Shown: positions 42,742 through 51,157, numbered from the stretch's first letter. The stretch: DNA of 64,000 nt from Halorubrum vacuolatum (GCF_900188065.1 NZ_FZNQ01000001.1:1-64000), one strand, 5' to 3'. Numbers and translations are program-made. The notes: generated by a model from the letters alone, not told the origin.

Positions 42742-43631
42742 CCGGGGACGATTCCGGCAGGACTCCCTCGCTCCCGGATGGAATCCGATTCCATGACCGC
42801 GCGGTCTTCATCGAGCACGCCGAAACGCTCGTCATCGCCGACACACACGTCGGACGGGATGCCGGTTCGGGCGTGACGCTGCCGCTCGGTGAACGGAGCG
42901 ACCTCCGCGAGCGACTCGGGCGACACCTCTCGCGGTTCCAGCCGACACGGGTGGTCATCGCGGGCGACGTGGTGCATCCGTTCGACGGCGGCTCCGAGGG
43001 GATCCAAGAGACGGTGGAGGCACTGATAAACGACTGTCGGGAAGCCGGCGCTCGTCCGATCCTCGTCGCCGGCAACCACGACGTCGCGCTCGCCTCCGTG
43101 TGGGATGGCCCTATCCACGACGAGTACGTGATCGGGGCGGCTGACGACGGTGAGAAGGGGCGTGACGGGGACAACGAGGAGCGTGACGGGAACGGTGAAG
43201 GGCGTGACGGGGACAACGAGGAGCGTGACGGGAACGGTGAAGGGCGTGACGGGTACGACGAGAAGCGACATGGCGGCAACGACGTGAGAAGCCGTGAAGA
43301 CACCGTGACCGTGATCTGCCATGGTCACGAGAAACCCTCGAGGGAGGGCGATCTATATCTGTGTGGGCATCTCCATCCCGCCATCGAGATCGAAGGTCAC
43401 CGTCGGCCGTGTTTCCTTTATCAATCGGGGAGTAAACCGAAGGGATCCGTCCTCGTCGTACCCGCGTTCAACCGCCTCGCGCCGGGGATCCGGCTCGATG
43501 GACGAGCCGATCCGGGCGTTTCCCTCCCGCTTTTAAATAACCTTGATCGGACGCGACCGATCGTATTCGATCCGGGACGGAGTGAACCGCTCGTCTTCCC
43601 GCCGCTCGGTAAACTCCGAACGTTTCTGTGA
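42738..43631 (+). CDS. Metallophosphoesterase (COG1407-like)
   Basis: 297 residues from GTG 42738, overlapping the J-domain stop by 4 nt. The calcineurin-type motifs are ADTHVGRDAG, IAGDVVHPFDG, VAGNHDVALA and CGHLHPAIEI, giving the dinuclear metal site. An acidic, Asp/Gly/Glu/Arg/Asn-rich insertion of about 36 residues (141-176), made of a 42-bp repeat, separates the NHD and GHLH motifs. COG1407 proteins are phosphoesterases of unknown substrate, often near DNA-repair helicases; here the partner is a J-protein. Confidence 0.85.
   Translation: MTGDDSGRTPSLPDGIRFHDRAVFIEHAETLVIADTHVGRDAGSGVTLPLGERSDLRERLGRHLSRFQPTRVVIAGDVVHPFDGGSEGIQETVEALINDCREAGARPILVAGNHDVALASVWDGPIHDEYVIGAADDGEKGRDGDNEERDGNGEGRDGDNEERDGNGEGRDGYDEKRHGGNDVRSREDTVTVICHGHEKPSREGDLYLCGHLHPAIEIEGHRRPCFLYQSGSKPKGSVLVVPAFNRLAPGIRLDGRADPGVSLPLLNNLDRTRPIVFDPGRSEPLVFPPLGKLRTFL
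43158..43265. repeat. 42-bp tandem repeat inside the phosphoesterase gene
   Basis: Units at 43158-43199 and 43200-43241 are identical, each beginning GGGCGTGACGGGGACAACGA; a partial third copy runs to about 43265. They encode GRDGDNEERDGNGE in frame. Each unit itself consists of two related 21-bp halves. Confidence 0.9.
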
Positions 43632-43723
43632 GGAGCCGCCATCGCGGCGGCCGAACCGAGCGACACTCGACCGCCACCCACGATTGTTAACATTACTCAA
43701 TTTCTTCACAGCGACATCTATTG

Positions 43724-43733
43724 TCATCGATGA
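43724..43733. other. Short palindrome upstream of the alcohol dehydrogenase gene
   Basis: TCATCGATGA, a perfect 10-bp palindrome 16 nt before ATG 43749, nested within GACAT (43713-43717) and ATGTC (43736-43740). It lies within the likely transcription start region and could be an operator; no TATA-like box is clear in this 117-nt gap apart from weak A/T stretches near 43690. Confidence 0.3.
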
Positions 43734-43748
43734 TCATGTCGCTCACGC

Positions 43749-44786
43749 ATGCAAGCAGCGAGACTTCACGAGTACACACACGAGATGAGCGAGGCGTTGC
43801 GCATCGAGGAGATCGACCGACCGAGCGCGACGGGAAATGAGGTCGTCGTCGAGGTAGAGGGCGCCGGCTGGTGTCAGACCGACAACCACGTGATCGAGGG
43901 GATGTGGGAACAGTACGTCCCACAGGAGCTCCCGATGACGCTCGGCCACGAGAACGCCGGAACGGTCGTCGAGACGGGAGATGCCGTCTCCGTCGTCGAG
44001 GAGGGCGAGCGGGTCATCTGCCATCCCGTCATGACCTGTGGGACCTGTCGACCATGTCGGCTCGGCGAGGACATGTACTGCGAGAACGTCGCGTTCCCCG
44101 GACTGACCCACGACGGGGGCTTCGCGGAGTATCTCCTCACGAACGAGCGGGCGGTGATCCCGCTCCCGGGCGAGGTTGACCCCGCGACTATCGCACCACA
44201 TGCGGACGCCGGGATCACGGCCTATCACGCCGCGAAGAAGGCCTCGAAGGAGCTCAATCCGGGCGATGTCGCCGTCGTCATCGGCGTCGGCGGGCTCGGC
44301 CACATCGGCGTCCAGTGTCTCGACGCGCTCACAGCGGCGGACATCGTCGCGCTCGACCTCAAGGAGTCCGCCCGCGACCTCGCGAGCGACCTCGGCGCAC
44401 GGTACACGTTGAACCCGGCGGAGGCGGACGTCGAATCGGAGATCGACGCGATCTCGAACGGGGCCGGTGCCCAGCAGATCATCGACTTCGTCGGGCGGGA
44501 TGAGACCACGGCGCTCGGACCGAAGATCGCCTCGCCCGGCGGCGACCATCACGTCGTCGGCTACGGCGGTCACGTCCACGAACCCGCACAGGCGTTCGTC
44601 AACGGCGAGTTCGCCTACCGCGGGACGCTGGTCGGCAAGTACACCGAGTTACAGGAGTTGGTCGCGCTCGTCGACCGAGGGGACGTCGACCTTCACACCA
44701 GCCAGTACGGCCTCGACGACGTGAACTCGGTGGCGGAGAAGCTGGAGCACGGCGAGATCGACGGCCGCGCCGTGATCGTCCCGTAA
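43749..44786 (+). CDS. Zinc-dependent alcohol dehydrogenase (MDR family)
   Basis: 345 residues. The catalytic zinc ligands are Cys in EGAGWCQTDNHV and the GHEN segment (LGHENAGTVVETG); the structural zinc site is MTCGTCRPCRLGEDMYC with four Cys. The cofactor loop is VVIGVGGLGHIGVQCL, typical of NAD-linked medium-chain dehydrogenases. It oxidises an alcohol or reduces an aldehyde; the substrate is unknown. Length is normal. It is followed on the same strand, 98 nt later, by the orphan E1-alpha gene, but cotranscription is not certain. Confidence 0.92.
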   Translation: MQAARLHEYTHEMSEALRIEEIDRPSATGNEVVVEVEGAGWCQTDNHVIEGMWEQYVPQELPMTLGHENAGTVVETGDAVSVVEEGERVICHPVMTCGTCRPCRLGEDMYCENVAFPGLTHDGGFAEYLLTNERAVIPLPGEVDPATIAPHADAGITAYHAAKKASKELNPGDVAVVIGVGGLGHIGVQCLDALTAADIVALDLKESARDLASDLGARYTLNPAEADVESEIDAISNGAGAQQIIDFVGRDETTALGPKIASPGGDHHVVGYGGHVHEPAQAFVNGEFAYRGTLVGKYTELQELVALVDRGDVDLHTSQYGLDDVNSVAEKLEHGEIDGRAVIVP

Positions 44787-44884
44787 GGGAGTCGAAACCT
44801 GCTCCGGCTCCAATCCCGGCCCCGTCCTCTCGGCGGATGGCCGACTCCGGCACCTCCTTGTGAATGGACCACACAAGGAAACAT

Positions 44885-46057
44885 ATGAGCGAAGACGAGG
44901 GTTCCGCGGCGATCACGGACCCGCTCACGGACGCCGACGTACGACGGGTCTTGGGGCCGAACGGCGAGATCCGTGCGGACGCGACCGTTCCCGATCTGGA
45001 TGACGAGACGCTCGTCGGGATCTACCGGGACATGGTGATCACCCGGCGATTCGACGAGCGCGCAGTCAGCCTTCAGCGACAGGGCCGGATCGGGACCTAC
45101 GCGCCGTGTGCGGGCCAGGAGGGGTCGGCGGTCGGGACGACCTACGCGCTCGCCGACCGCGACCTCATCAGCTACCAGTACCGGGAGCACGGCGCGGTCG
45201 TCGTCCGCGACCTTCTCGCGGAGTACCTCCCGTACTGGATGGGCCACGAGGCCGGCACCGAAGCGATCGCGGACGGGAACATCTTTCCGCTCAACATCGG
45301 CATCGCCGCCCACCTCCCCCACGCGGTCGGTGCCGCGTGGGCGTTCGACTACCGCGATGAGGATCGGGTGGTCGCCTGTCACTTCGGCGACGGCGCGACG
45401 AGCGAGGGCGACTTCCACGAGGCGTTGAACTTCGCCGGCGTCTTCGACACCCCGGTGGTCTTCTGCTGTCACAACAACGGCTGGGCCATCTCGATCCCGG
45501 AGTCACGCCAGACCGCGAGCGAGACGTTCGCGGGAAAAGCGACCGCCTATGGGTTCGAGGGGATCCGCGTCGACGGGATGGACCCGCTCGCGAGCTACGC
45601 TGCGATGACGGAGGCGGTCGAGCGCGCCCGGAAAACGAGCGAGCGGAGCGGGGACGGCGGAACGGGTGAGGCGGACGGCCCCGACGAACCGCCACGCCCC
45701 ACGTTGATCGAATTCGTCGAGTATCGATTCGGCGCGCACACGACCGCCGACGACCCGACCGCCTACCGCGACGCCGATGAGGTCGAACGGTGGCGCGCGA
45801 TCGATCCGATCGATCGGATGGAGGCGTTCCTCCGCCGAACCGGCCGGATCGACGACGGGGAGATCGAGGCAATCCGTGAGACCGCGGACGACATCGTCGC
45901 CGACGCCATCGATGCGGCCGAGGACGTCCGTGCCGACCCGGCGACCCTGTTCGATCACGCATACGAGGACCTCCCGCCGGAGCTACGTCGCCAGCGCGAC
46001 GACCTGCTCGCGGCGATCGATGAACACGGACACGAGGCGTTCCTGCGGGAGGAGTGA
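44885..46057 (+). CDS. 2-oxoacid dehydrogenase E1 component alpha subunit
   Basis: 390 residues from ATG 44885. Thiamine diphosphate motif: CHFGDGATSEGDFHEALNFA to CCHNNGWAISIPES. The LISYQYREHGAVVVRDLL and ADRDL segments, and the late ATLIEFVEYRFGAHTTADDP, match pyruvate/branched-chain dehydrogenase E1-alpha. No E1-beta, E2 or E3 gene is adjacent: the next gene is on the opposite strand. An acidic 15-residue insertion (GDGGTGEADGPDEPP) lies before TLIEFV. Partners, if any, must be elsewhere. Confidence 0.88.
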   Translation: MSEDEGSAAITDPLTDADVRRVLGPNGEIRADATVPDLDDETLVGIYRDMVITRRFDERAVSLQRQGRIGTYAPCAGQEGSAVGTTYALADRDLISYQYREHGAVVVRDLLAEYLPYWMGHEAGTEAIADGNIFPLNIGIAAHLPHAVGAAWAFDYRDEDRVVACHFGDGATSEGDFHEALNFAGVFDTPVVFCCHNNGWAISIPESRQTASETFAGKATAYGFEGIRVDGMDPLASYAAMTEAVERARKTSERSGDGGTGEADGPDEPPRPTLIEFVEYRFGAHTTADDPTAYRDADEVERWRAIDPIDRMEAFLRRTGRIDDGEIEAIRETADDIVADAIDAAEDVRADPATLFDHAYEDLPPELRRQRDDLLAAIDEHGHEAFLREE

Positions 46058-46092
46058 AAAGCGAGCAGCCAACGCCCGCGACGGCGACTTAT

Positions 46093-47451
46093 TTATAAAT
46101 ACTCGCCGGCCGCGTCGGCCGCCCGCCGACCGCTTTTCAGCGCGCCCTGGATGGCGGACCACTCGGTGTACTCGCCCGCGAGGACGACCGGGCCGTCCGG
46201 GGCGTCGGGGTCGGGCAGCGTGTCGTGGATCCCCGGTGGTTGTGCGAACTGTGCAAACGGGATACGGTCGGTGTCGACGACCTCAAGCCCTTCGAAGCCG
46301 CGCTCGGGATACCACCCCGAGAGGGCCGCGCGTGTGTCCTCACGCAGGTCCTCGTCATCCCGGTCAAGCGCCGCCTCCCCGAGGAACGTCGCCGCCAGCA
46401 GTGCTCGGTCGGCGGGCGCGTACTCCGGGGCGACCTCCGACATCGGCACGACGATGTTCGGGGACTCCTCGGCGGCGTTTAACAGGATTCGCTTACCCGT
46501 CTCGAACGCCGTCCCCTCCGGAAGCGTATACCACTGGGTGACGGTTCCGACCCCGGCCTCGGGCACCCGGTCGACCCCGGTCAGGCGACGTGCCTCGGGT
46601 GGGGTCGCCGCGACGACGACCGCGTCGCTGTCGGCGGTCGAACCGTCCGCGAGCGCGATCCGGACGCCGTCGGCCGGGCCGCCGGATCCGAGGCGGAAGC
46701 GACCGCGGATCCCCCCGCCCGCCCGGCCGCTCATCGGCCCGTCGCCGTCCCCCGCGTCGCCGATGTCTATCGCCTCCACGTCCTCGCCCGTTCGGATCTC
46801 GACGCCAGCGTCGCGAGCGCGCGCCTCAAGTTGTGCCGCGATGGCGGCCATCCCCTCGCGAGGGACCGCGATCGACCCGCGGCCCATCGCGCGGAAGGTG
46901 TACTCGAAGACGTGTTTCGAGGTCGAAAGCGATCGGTCGAGGGTGATCCCCCCGTAGAACGGCTCGACGAAATGTTCGATGTAGGAGTCGGCAAAGCCCC
47001 AGTCGCGGAGGTACTCGCGTATCGAGGTGTCGCGTCCGGTGAAAAAGTCGTCCTCCTCCCGTTTCGAGAGGTCGTATCGGAGCGCGAGGGTGCGCAGTTT
47101 GTCCGAGAACGACACCTCGTGGTTGAGCGCCGACTCGACGGCCCGACGCGGATCGCGGAGCGGGTCGGAGAGGACCGCCCGCGAGCCGGGTCGACAGATC
47201 GTCGCCCCCGGCGAGAAGCGTCGGAGGTCGAGTCCGTCGATGTCCAACTCGTCGGCGACCGCGGGGTAGCTCGTAAACAGCACCTGAAAGCCGCGATCGA
47301 GGGTGAACCCGTCGACCTCCCGGCTTCGAACCCGCCCACCGACGGTCGGTCGACGCTCGAAGAGGGTCACGCTCGCGCCCGCCTCCGCGAGGTGTGTCGC
47401 TGCCACGAGTCCCGCGAGGCCGCCGCCGACGACGTTGACGTCTCCGTTCAT
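46093..47451 (-). CDS. FAD-dependent amine-oxidase/desaturase-like oxidoreductase
   Basis: 452 residues from ATG 47451. The FAD site begins VNVVGGGLAGLVAATHLAEA, followed by VGGRVRSREVDGFTLDRGFQ, the amine-oxidase/phytoene-desaturase signature. The C-terminal VVLAGEYTEWSAIQGALKSG closes the FAD-binding fold. About 25 residues of acidic or Gly-rich insert (DAGDGDGPMSGRAGGG) lie midway. The substrate is not indicated: carotenoid-like or amine. No crt gene is adjacent. It is convergent with the E1-alpha gene. Confidence 0.85.
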   Translation of the reverse strand: MNGDVNVVGGGLAGLVAATHLAEAGASVTLFERRPTVGGRVRSREVDGFTLDRGFQVLFTSYPAVADELDIDGLDLRRFSPGATICRPGSRAVLSDPLRDPRRAVESALNHEVSFSDKLRTLALRYDLSKREEDDFFTGRDTSIREYLRDWGFADSYIEHFVEPFYGGITLDRSLSTSKHVFEYTFRAMGRGSIAVPREGMAAIAAQLEARARDAGVEIRTGEDVEAIDIGDAGDGDGPMSGRAGGGIRGRFRLGSGGPADGVRIALADGSTADSDAVVVAATPPEARRLTGVDRVPEAGVGTVTQWYTLPEGTAFETGKRILLNAAEESPNIVVPMSEVAPEYAPADRALLAATFLGEAALDRDDEDLREDTRAALSGWYPERGFEGLEVVDTDRIPFAQFAQPPGIHDTLPDPDAPDGPVVLAGEYTEWSAIQGALKSGRRAADAAGEYL

Positions 47452-47558
47452 ACGTCCACCTTCGGCCGGGGAGCTTATAAGCGACGGCGGAACAGCTTCC
47501 GTGCGCTCAGCGAACCCGGGAAGCGAAGCGATTAGTCGCCGCCGATATAAGCACCGAC

Positions 47559-48815
47559 ATGGAGACGACGGAGACCTTTCGCGGGCTGGAGAGCCGGTCG
47601 TCGGGACGGGTTCACGGGACTGCGGACCACCTCGAAACCCCGGACACGGATGCCCAGCTGGATCCAATTTATCACTACGACGGGATCGACCCGGAGACGC
47701 TCTTCGGGACCGAGAGCGTCCCGGTCGGGGTCGGTCAGTGGCGCTTCGAGCCGCTGTTACCGTTCCCGGCCGAGGTCGCGAACACCGCTGGGGAGGGGGC
47801 GACGCCGCTTGTACGGACGGATCGGCTGGCCGAGGAGTTGGACGTCGAGGCCGTCTACGTGAAAGACGAGGGACGCAACCCGACCGGGAGCGTCCTCGAC
47901 CGCGGGCTCTCGCTCGCGGTGACGGCAGTTACACGGCGGATCGCGACGGCCGGACGTGACGGCGGAGACGACGGCGACAACGAGGGCGACGGCGACACGG
48001 ACGCCGCCGATGTCGAGCCGCTGGTCTGTGCGAGCCCGGGCAACGCGGGGACGTCGATGGCCGCCTACGCCGGCCGTGCGGACCTCCGATCCTATTCGTT
48101 CGTCCCCTCACGCTCGGGGTTCGCGAACAAGTCGATGACGAACGTCCACGGCGGGAAGATGCGTGTCGTCGGTGGTCGGTACCCCGAGGCTGCCGCGGCC
48201 GTCGACGAGCAGCTCGCCACGGATTACACCGACCTGAACGAGTTCGCCACGCCGTACCGGCACGAGGGTATCAAGACGCTCGCGTTCGAGTTGGTCGCGG
48301 ACCTCGGTGGGGCGCCCGATGTCGTCGTCGTGCCGACGGCCACCGGCGAGGTGCTCGCGGGAGTTTATAAAGGGTTCGTCGAACTCGACCGGATCGACGC
48401 CATCGACGACGTGCCGCGGCTGATCGCCGCCCAGCCGGAGGGATGTGCGCCGATCGCGACCGCGCTCGAACGGGGGCTCACGGAGCCGGAGCCGTGGGCG
48501 ACGCCCGACACGATCTGCGGCGAACTCGAGGTTCCGAACCCGGCCGGCGGCGCGCGAGCGGTGGCGGCGATCGAGGAAAGCGACGGGGTCGCCGTCGCCG
48601 TTCCCGACGACGACATCCTCGCGAGCGCCGTCGCGGTCGCACAGAACGAGGTGCTGGAGATGGGGGCCGCAGGGGGGGCCGCGCCGGCAGGCGCGTGGGC
48701 GGCCGCCGAGGACGACTTCTTCGCGGGCGACGAGACGGTCGTGCTCGTGAACGTCGAGAGCGGCCTCAAGACCCCCGACGTGCTCAGGAGCCACCTGATG
48801 GCACAAGGGATATAA
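47559..48815 (+). CDS. Threonine-synthase-like protein lacking the PLP lysine
   Basis: 418 residues. The fold matches threonine synthase: GEGATPLVRTDRLAEEL, YVKDEGRNPTG, CASPGNAGTSMAAYAGRA, and the late PTATGEVLAGVYKG. At the PLP-binding position, the usual NPTGSFKDRG reads NPTGSVLDRG: the lysine that forms the Schiff base is Leu113 (codon CTC, 47895-47897). The Ser and Gly around it are kept. It therefore may not hold PLP covalently; it could be a regulatory or non-catalytic paralogue or have changed mechanism. A Gly/Asp-rich insert follows at about 129-150. Confidence 0.8.
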   Translation: METTETFRGLESRSSGRVHGTADHLETPDTDAQLDPIYHYDGIDPETLFGTESVPVGVGQWRFEPLLPFPAEVANTAGEGATPLVRTDRLAEELDVEAVYVKDEGRNPTGSVLDRGLSLAVTAVTRRIATAGRDGGDDGDNEGDGDTDAADVEPLVCASPGNAGTSMAAYAGRADLRSYSFVPSRSGFANKSMTNVHGGKMRVVGGRYPEAAAAVDEQLATDYTDLNEFATPYRHEGIKTLAFELVADLGGAPDVVVVPTATGEVLAGVYKGFVELDRIDAIDDVPRLIAAQPEGCAPIATALERGLTEPEPWATPDTICGELEVPNPAGGARAVAAIEESDGVAVAVPDDDILASAVAVAQNEVLEMGAAGGAAPAGAWAAAEDDFFAGDETVVLVNVESGLKTPDVLRSHLMAQGI

Positions 48816-48834
48816 AAGTCGTCCGTAGCCCAGC

Positions 48835-49065
48835 CTATCGCGCGTACAACTTCGTCCCCATCAGCGCCGCAAGCGACGTCCCGTCGTTGGGCGTGACGGC
48901 GACGTATGGCTGCTCGACGGGTCCGAAGACGTCGACGACGCGACCGACCGACGAGAGCGACTCGTCGACGACGCCACGGCCGATCGGTGGGGGGTCCTCG
49001 TCGCGGCCGATCCGCGCGATGGCGAGTCCCTGTGCCGTCCGAACGACGGTTCCGACCCGTTGCAT
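48835..49065 (-). CDS. gar1: H/ACA ribonucleoprotein subunit Gar1
   Basis: 76 residues from ATG 49065 (GTG 49071 overlapping the SRP19 stop is an alternative). MQRVGTVVRTAQGLAIARIG, the strand VGRVVDVFGPVEQPYVAVTP and ALMGTKLYAR match the six-stranded barrel of archaeal Gar1. With Cbf5, Nop10 and L7Ae it forms the guide-RNA pseudouridine synthase. Adjacent to SRP19, the usual haloarchaeal order. Nop10 is elsewhere in this window. Confidence 0.93.
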   Translation of the reverse strand: MQRVGTVVRTAQGLAIARIGRDEDPPPIGRGVVDESLSSVGRVVDVFGPVEQPYVAVTPNDGTSLAALMGTKLYAR

Positions 49066-49067
49066 CG

Positions 49068-49346
49068 TCACGCCCGGAGGACGCCGAGATAGGCGGCGAT
49101 CGCCTGCACGAGGTCGTTTTTCGCCGTGTCCTCGGTGCCCTGCACGATGACCGCTCCACGGGGTTCAAACTCGCGGGAGTAGGTCTTCTCGCGTTCGATC
49201 ACCGCATCGTAACCGACCTGCTGGACCGCCTTCGCGATCTCGTCGACGGTCGGGTCGGAGACGGCCAGATCCGCGGGGACGCGGCGGCCGTCCGACCGTG
49301 AGAGGTCCGCATCGAAGTACGCGGGATAGACGACGTTCTCGACCAT
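49068..49346 (-). CDS. srp19: Signal recognition particle protein SRP19
   Basis: 92 residues: [40 protein letters not shown] and [15 protein letters not shown] match SRP19. It binds 7S RNA helices 6 and 8 and prepares SRP54 binding, targeting nascent membrane proteins. The stop TGA overlaps a possible GTG start of gar1, so the pair is coupled. Length fits archaeal members. Confidence 0.95.
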   Translation of the reverse strand: MVENVVYPAYFDADLSRSDGRRVPADLAVSDPTVDEIAKAVQQVGYDAVIEREKTYSREFEPRGAVIVQGTEDTAKNDLVQAIAAYLGVLRA

Positions 49347-49424
49347 ACCGGAGGAGCGAGCGCGCGGCCTAAGGCCGTTTCGACTGCGGACGCCCCGCGC
49401 GACGGACCGCGTCGCCCACGGGAG

Positions 49425-49799
49425 CTACGAGAGATGGGCGGTGACGTCCGTCGAGGAAACCATGCCGACGTAGTCGTCCTCGACGACCGGCAGGTGTTTG
49501 ACGCCATACATCGTCATCATCGCGGCGACCTCCTCCATGAGCAGGTCGGGCGTGACGGTTTCGACGTTCTCCGTCATGACGTCCGAGACGGCCGTCGTGG
49601 CGACGTCCTCGCCGTTTGCGACCGCGTCGATGATGTCCGTCTGGGTGATGATCGATCGCGATCCGGCCGTCACCACCAGCGCGCTGATGTTCTTTTCGCG
49701 CATCTTCCGCGCGGCGTCCTGGACGGACGCGTTCGGTTCGACCGTTTCGAGCGGCGTCGACATCACTTCGGCGACGCGGGTCCGCTTATCAGGATCCAT
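49425..49799 (-). CDS. CBS-domain pair protein 1
   Basis: 124 residues from ATG 49799: DPDKRTRVAEVMSTPLETVE, then a first CBS domain (ASVQDAARKMREKNISALVV) and a second (TPDLLMEEVAAMMTMYGVKH), ending GMVSSTDVTAHLS. CBS pairs sense adenine nucleotides or SAM. It shares its layout and C-terminal TDLTAHLxx motif with the CBS protein directly upstream at 49900, on the same strand, so the two are likely tandem duplicates with separate starts 100 nt apart. No fused output domain. Confidence 0.88.
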   Translation of the reverse strand: MDPDKRTRVAEVMSTPLETVEPNASVQDAARKMREKNISALVVTAGSRSIITQTDIIDAVANGEDVATTAVSDVMTENVETVTPDLLMEEVAAMMTMYGVKHLPVVEDDYVGMVSSTDVTAHLS

Positions 49800-49899
49800 A
49801 GCTCTTCGTTGCCACTGACGTACATGGTCCTTTCGGCGGGCCGAAGCGTTGCCGCGGAACACCGAACGCGAAAACGGCTCGCAAGGATGACGGAACGGG

Positions 49900-50286
49900 T
49901 TACAGCCCCGCCAGGTGGGCGGTGAGGTCCGTCGTCGAGAGCATCCCGATCACCTCGTCATCCGTCGTCGTAACCGGATAGTGGGAGTATCCCGCGGTCG
50001 TGAGCAGGTCGGCGACGTCCGAGAGGGTGTCCTGCGGGCCAACCGTCACGACATCGGTGGTCATGGCGTCGCCGACGGGAGTTTCGTCCTCCGGATCGTT
50101 TTCACGCACCAATCGAACGAAGTCCGTTGCGGTGAGGAGGCCGCGGAGCCGGTCGGCCGCGTCGACGACGAGGACTGATCCCACACCCGCCTCAAGCATG
50201 CGCCCCGCGGCGGTGGAGACGGTCGCGTCGTCATCGACGGTGTGCAACTCGTTCGACATCACCCGTGCGACGAAGACGTCGTCCAT
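49900..50286 (-). CDS. CBS-domain pair protein 2
   Basis: 128 residues from ATG 50286: MDDVFVARVMSNELHTVDDD, then two CBS domains (TVSTAAGRMLEAGVGSVLVV and TLSDVADLLTTAGYSHYPVT), ending MLSTTDLTAHLAGL. Very similar in length and pattern to the downstream CBS protein at 49425. It likely binds adenosyl ligands and may regulate a partner in trans. A TATA-like AGTATATTAA (50309-50318) on the minus strand lies about 25 nt from the start, so it is probably leaderless. Confidence 0.88.
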   Translation of the reverse strand: MDDVFVARVMSNELHTVDDDATVSTAAGRMLEAGVGSVLVVDAADRLRGLLTATDFVRLVRENDPEDETPVGDAMTTDVVTVGPQDTLSDVADLLTTAGYSHYPVTTTDDEVIGMLSTTDLTAHLAGL

Positions 50287-50308
50287 GTTGTTTGGTAACG
50301 TAGCGCAG

Positions 50309-50318
50309 TATATTAAGT
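50309..50318 (-). promoter_or_regulatory. TATA-like box for CBS gene 2
   Basis: On the minus strand the sequence reads TTAATATACT, 23-32 nt before ATG 50286; surrounding DNA is GC-rich. This position fits a leaderless haloarchaeal promoter. Confidence 0.55.
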
Positions 50319-50359
50319 TGGACGGCGATCGCCGTCGGGCCCCGCCGGTCACTCCCGGG

Positions 50360-51157
50360 TCAGGTCGGAAGGAGATACTCGGGGGCGCCGGCGAGTCCCG
50401 CGAGCGCCTCCGCTTCGACGTGATGGAGATCGCCAGGGATGACGAGGAGGTGCAGGGGATCGCCGAACGACCGGGTCGCGAGCGCGGAGAGCGTGTCGGC
50501 AGCCACGAGCGGCTCCGGCGATCCGGCGCGAGCGACGACGACGGCGAGGACGTCCTCCCAGCCGGCCGCGAGCAGCTCGGCCGCATTGTCGGCGGGCATA
50601 TACTCCTCGTGCTCGGGGTCCGGCCCCTTCGGGCCCATACCGACCTTGATATCGAGGTAGACGAGGGTGTGAAGTCCGCGCTCGCGGTTCGCCTCGATGG
50701 CATCGATCACGCTCGCCGGCACGCCGTCGCCGCCGTGGGCGTACGGGAACGGGAGCGTCACCGCCTTTCCGAACCGATAGTTCTGCAGACCCGTCAGCCC
50801 GGCCGCGGCCGTCTGGGCGGTGACGCCATGGATCACCCGTGTCTCGATCCCGCGTGCCTCCGCGCGCATCCGAAGGTCCGTGTGGGTCGTCGAGATCATG
50901 GTATCACCCGCGGTGAGAAACGCCGCATCGCCGGTTTCTGCGGCCGAGAGGATCGCCTCCGGGTCGCGCTCGACGCCCTCGCGCGAACGGACCTCGATCC
51001 GGACGTCGTGATGCCGCTCCAAGTCCGTGACGTCGGCGCCGACCAATCGGCTGGTGTAGAACTCCGCGAAGACCGAATCCGCCGCCCGGAGCGCCTCACG
51101 GCCCTCTACGGTGATCGAACGTTCATCATAGAGGCCGAGTCCGATGAAGGTGAGCAT
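50360..51157 (-). CDS. dphB: Diphthine synthase DphB
   Basis: 265 residues from ATG 51157. MLTFIGLGLYDERSITVEGR, AAFLTAGDTMISTTHTDLRM, RVIHGVTAQTAAAGLTGLQN and TLVYLDIKVGMGPKGPDPEH match the SAM-dependent tetrapyrrole-methylase-fold enzyme that trimethylates the histidine side chain on elongation factor 2. An ATG at 51229 would add a leader without family match. TATA-like GTTTTATTT on the minus strand lies at about 51178-51188. Dph6, the last enzyme of the pathway, is at 6400 in this window. Confidence 0.95.
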   Translation of the reverse strand: MLTFIGLGLYDERSITVEGREALRAADSVFAEFYTSRLVGADVTDLERHHDVRIEVRSREGVERDPEAILSAAETGDAAFLTAGDTMISTTHTDLRMRAEARGIETRVIHGVTAQTAAAGLTGLQNYRFGKAVTLPFPYAHGGDGVPASVIDAIEANRERGLHTLVYLDIKVGMGPKGPDPEHEEYMPADNAAELLAAGWEDVLAVVVARAGSPEPLVAADTLSALATRSFGDPLHLLVIPGDLHHVEAEALAGLAGAPEYLLPT

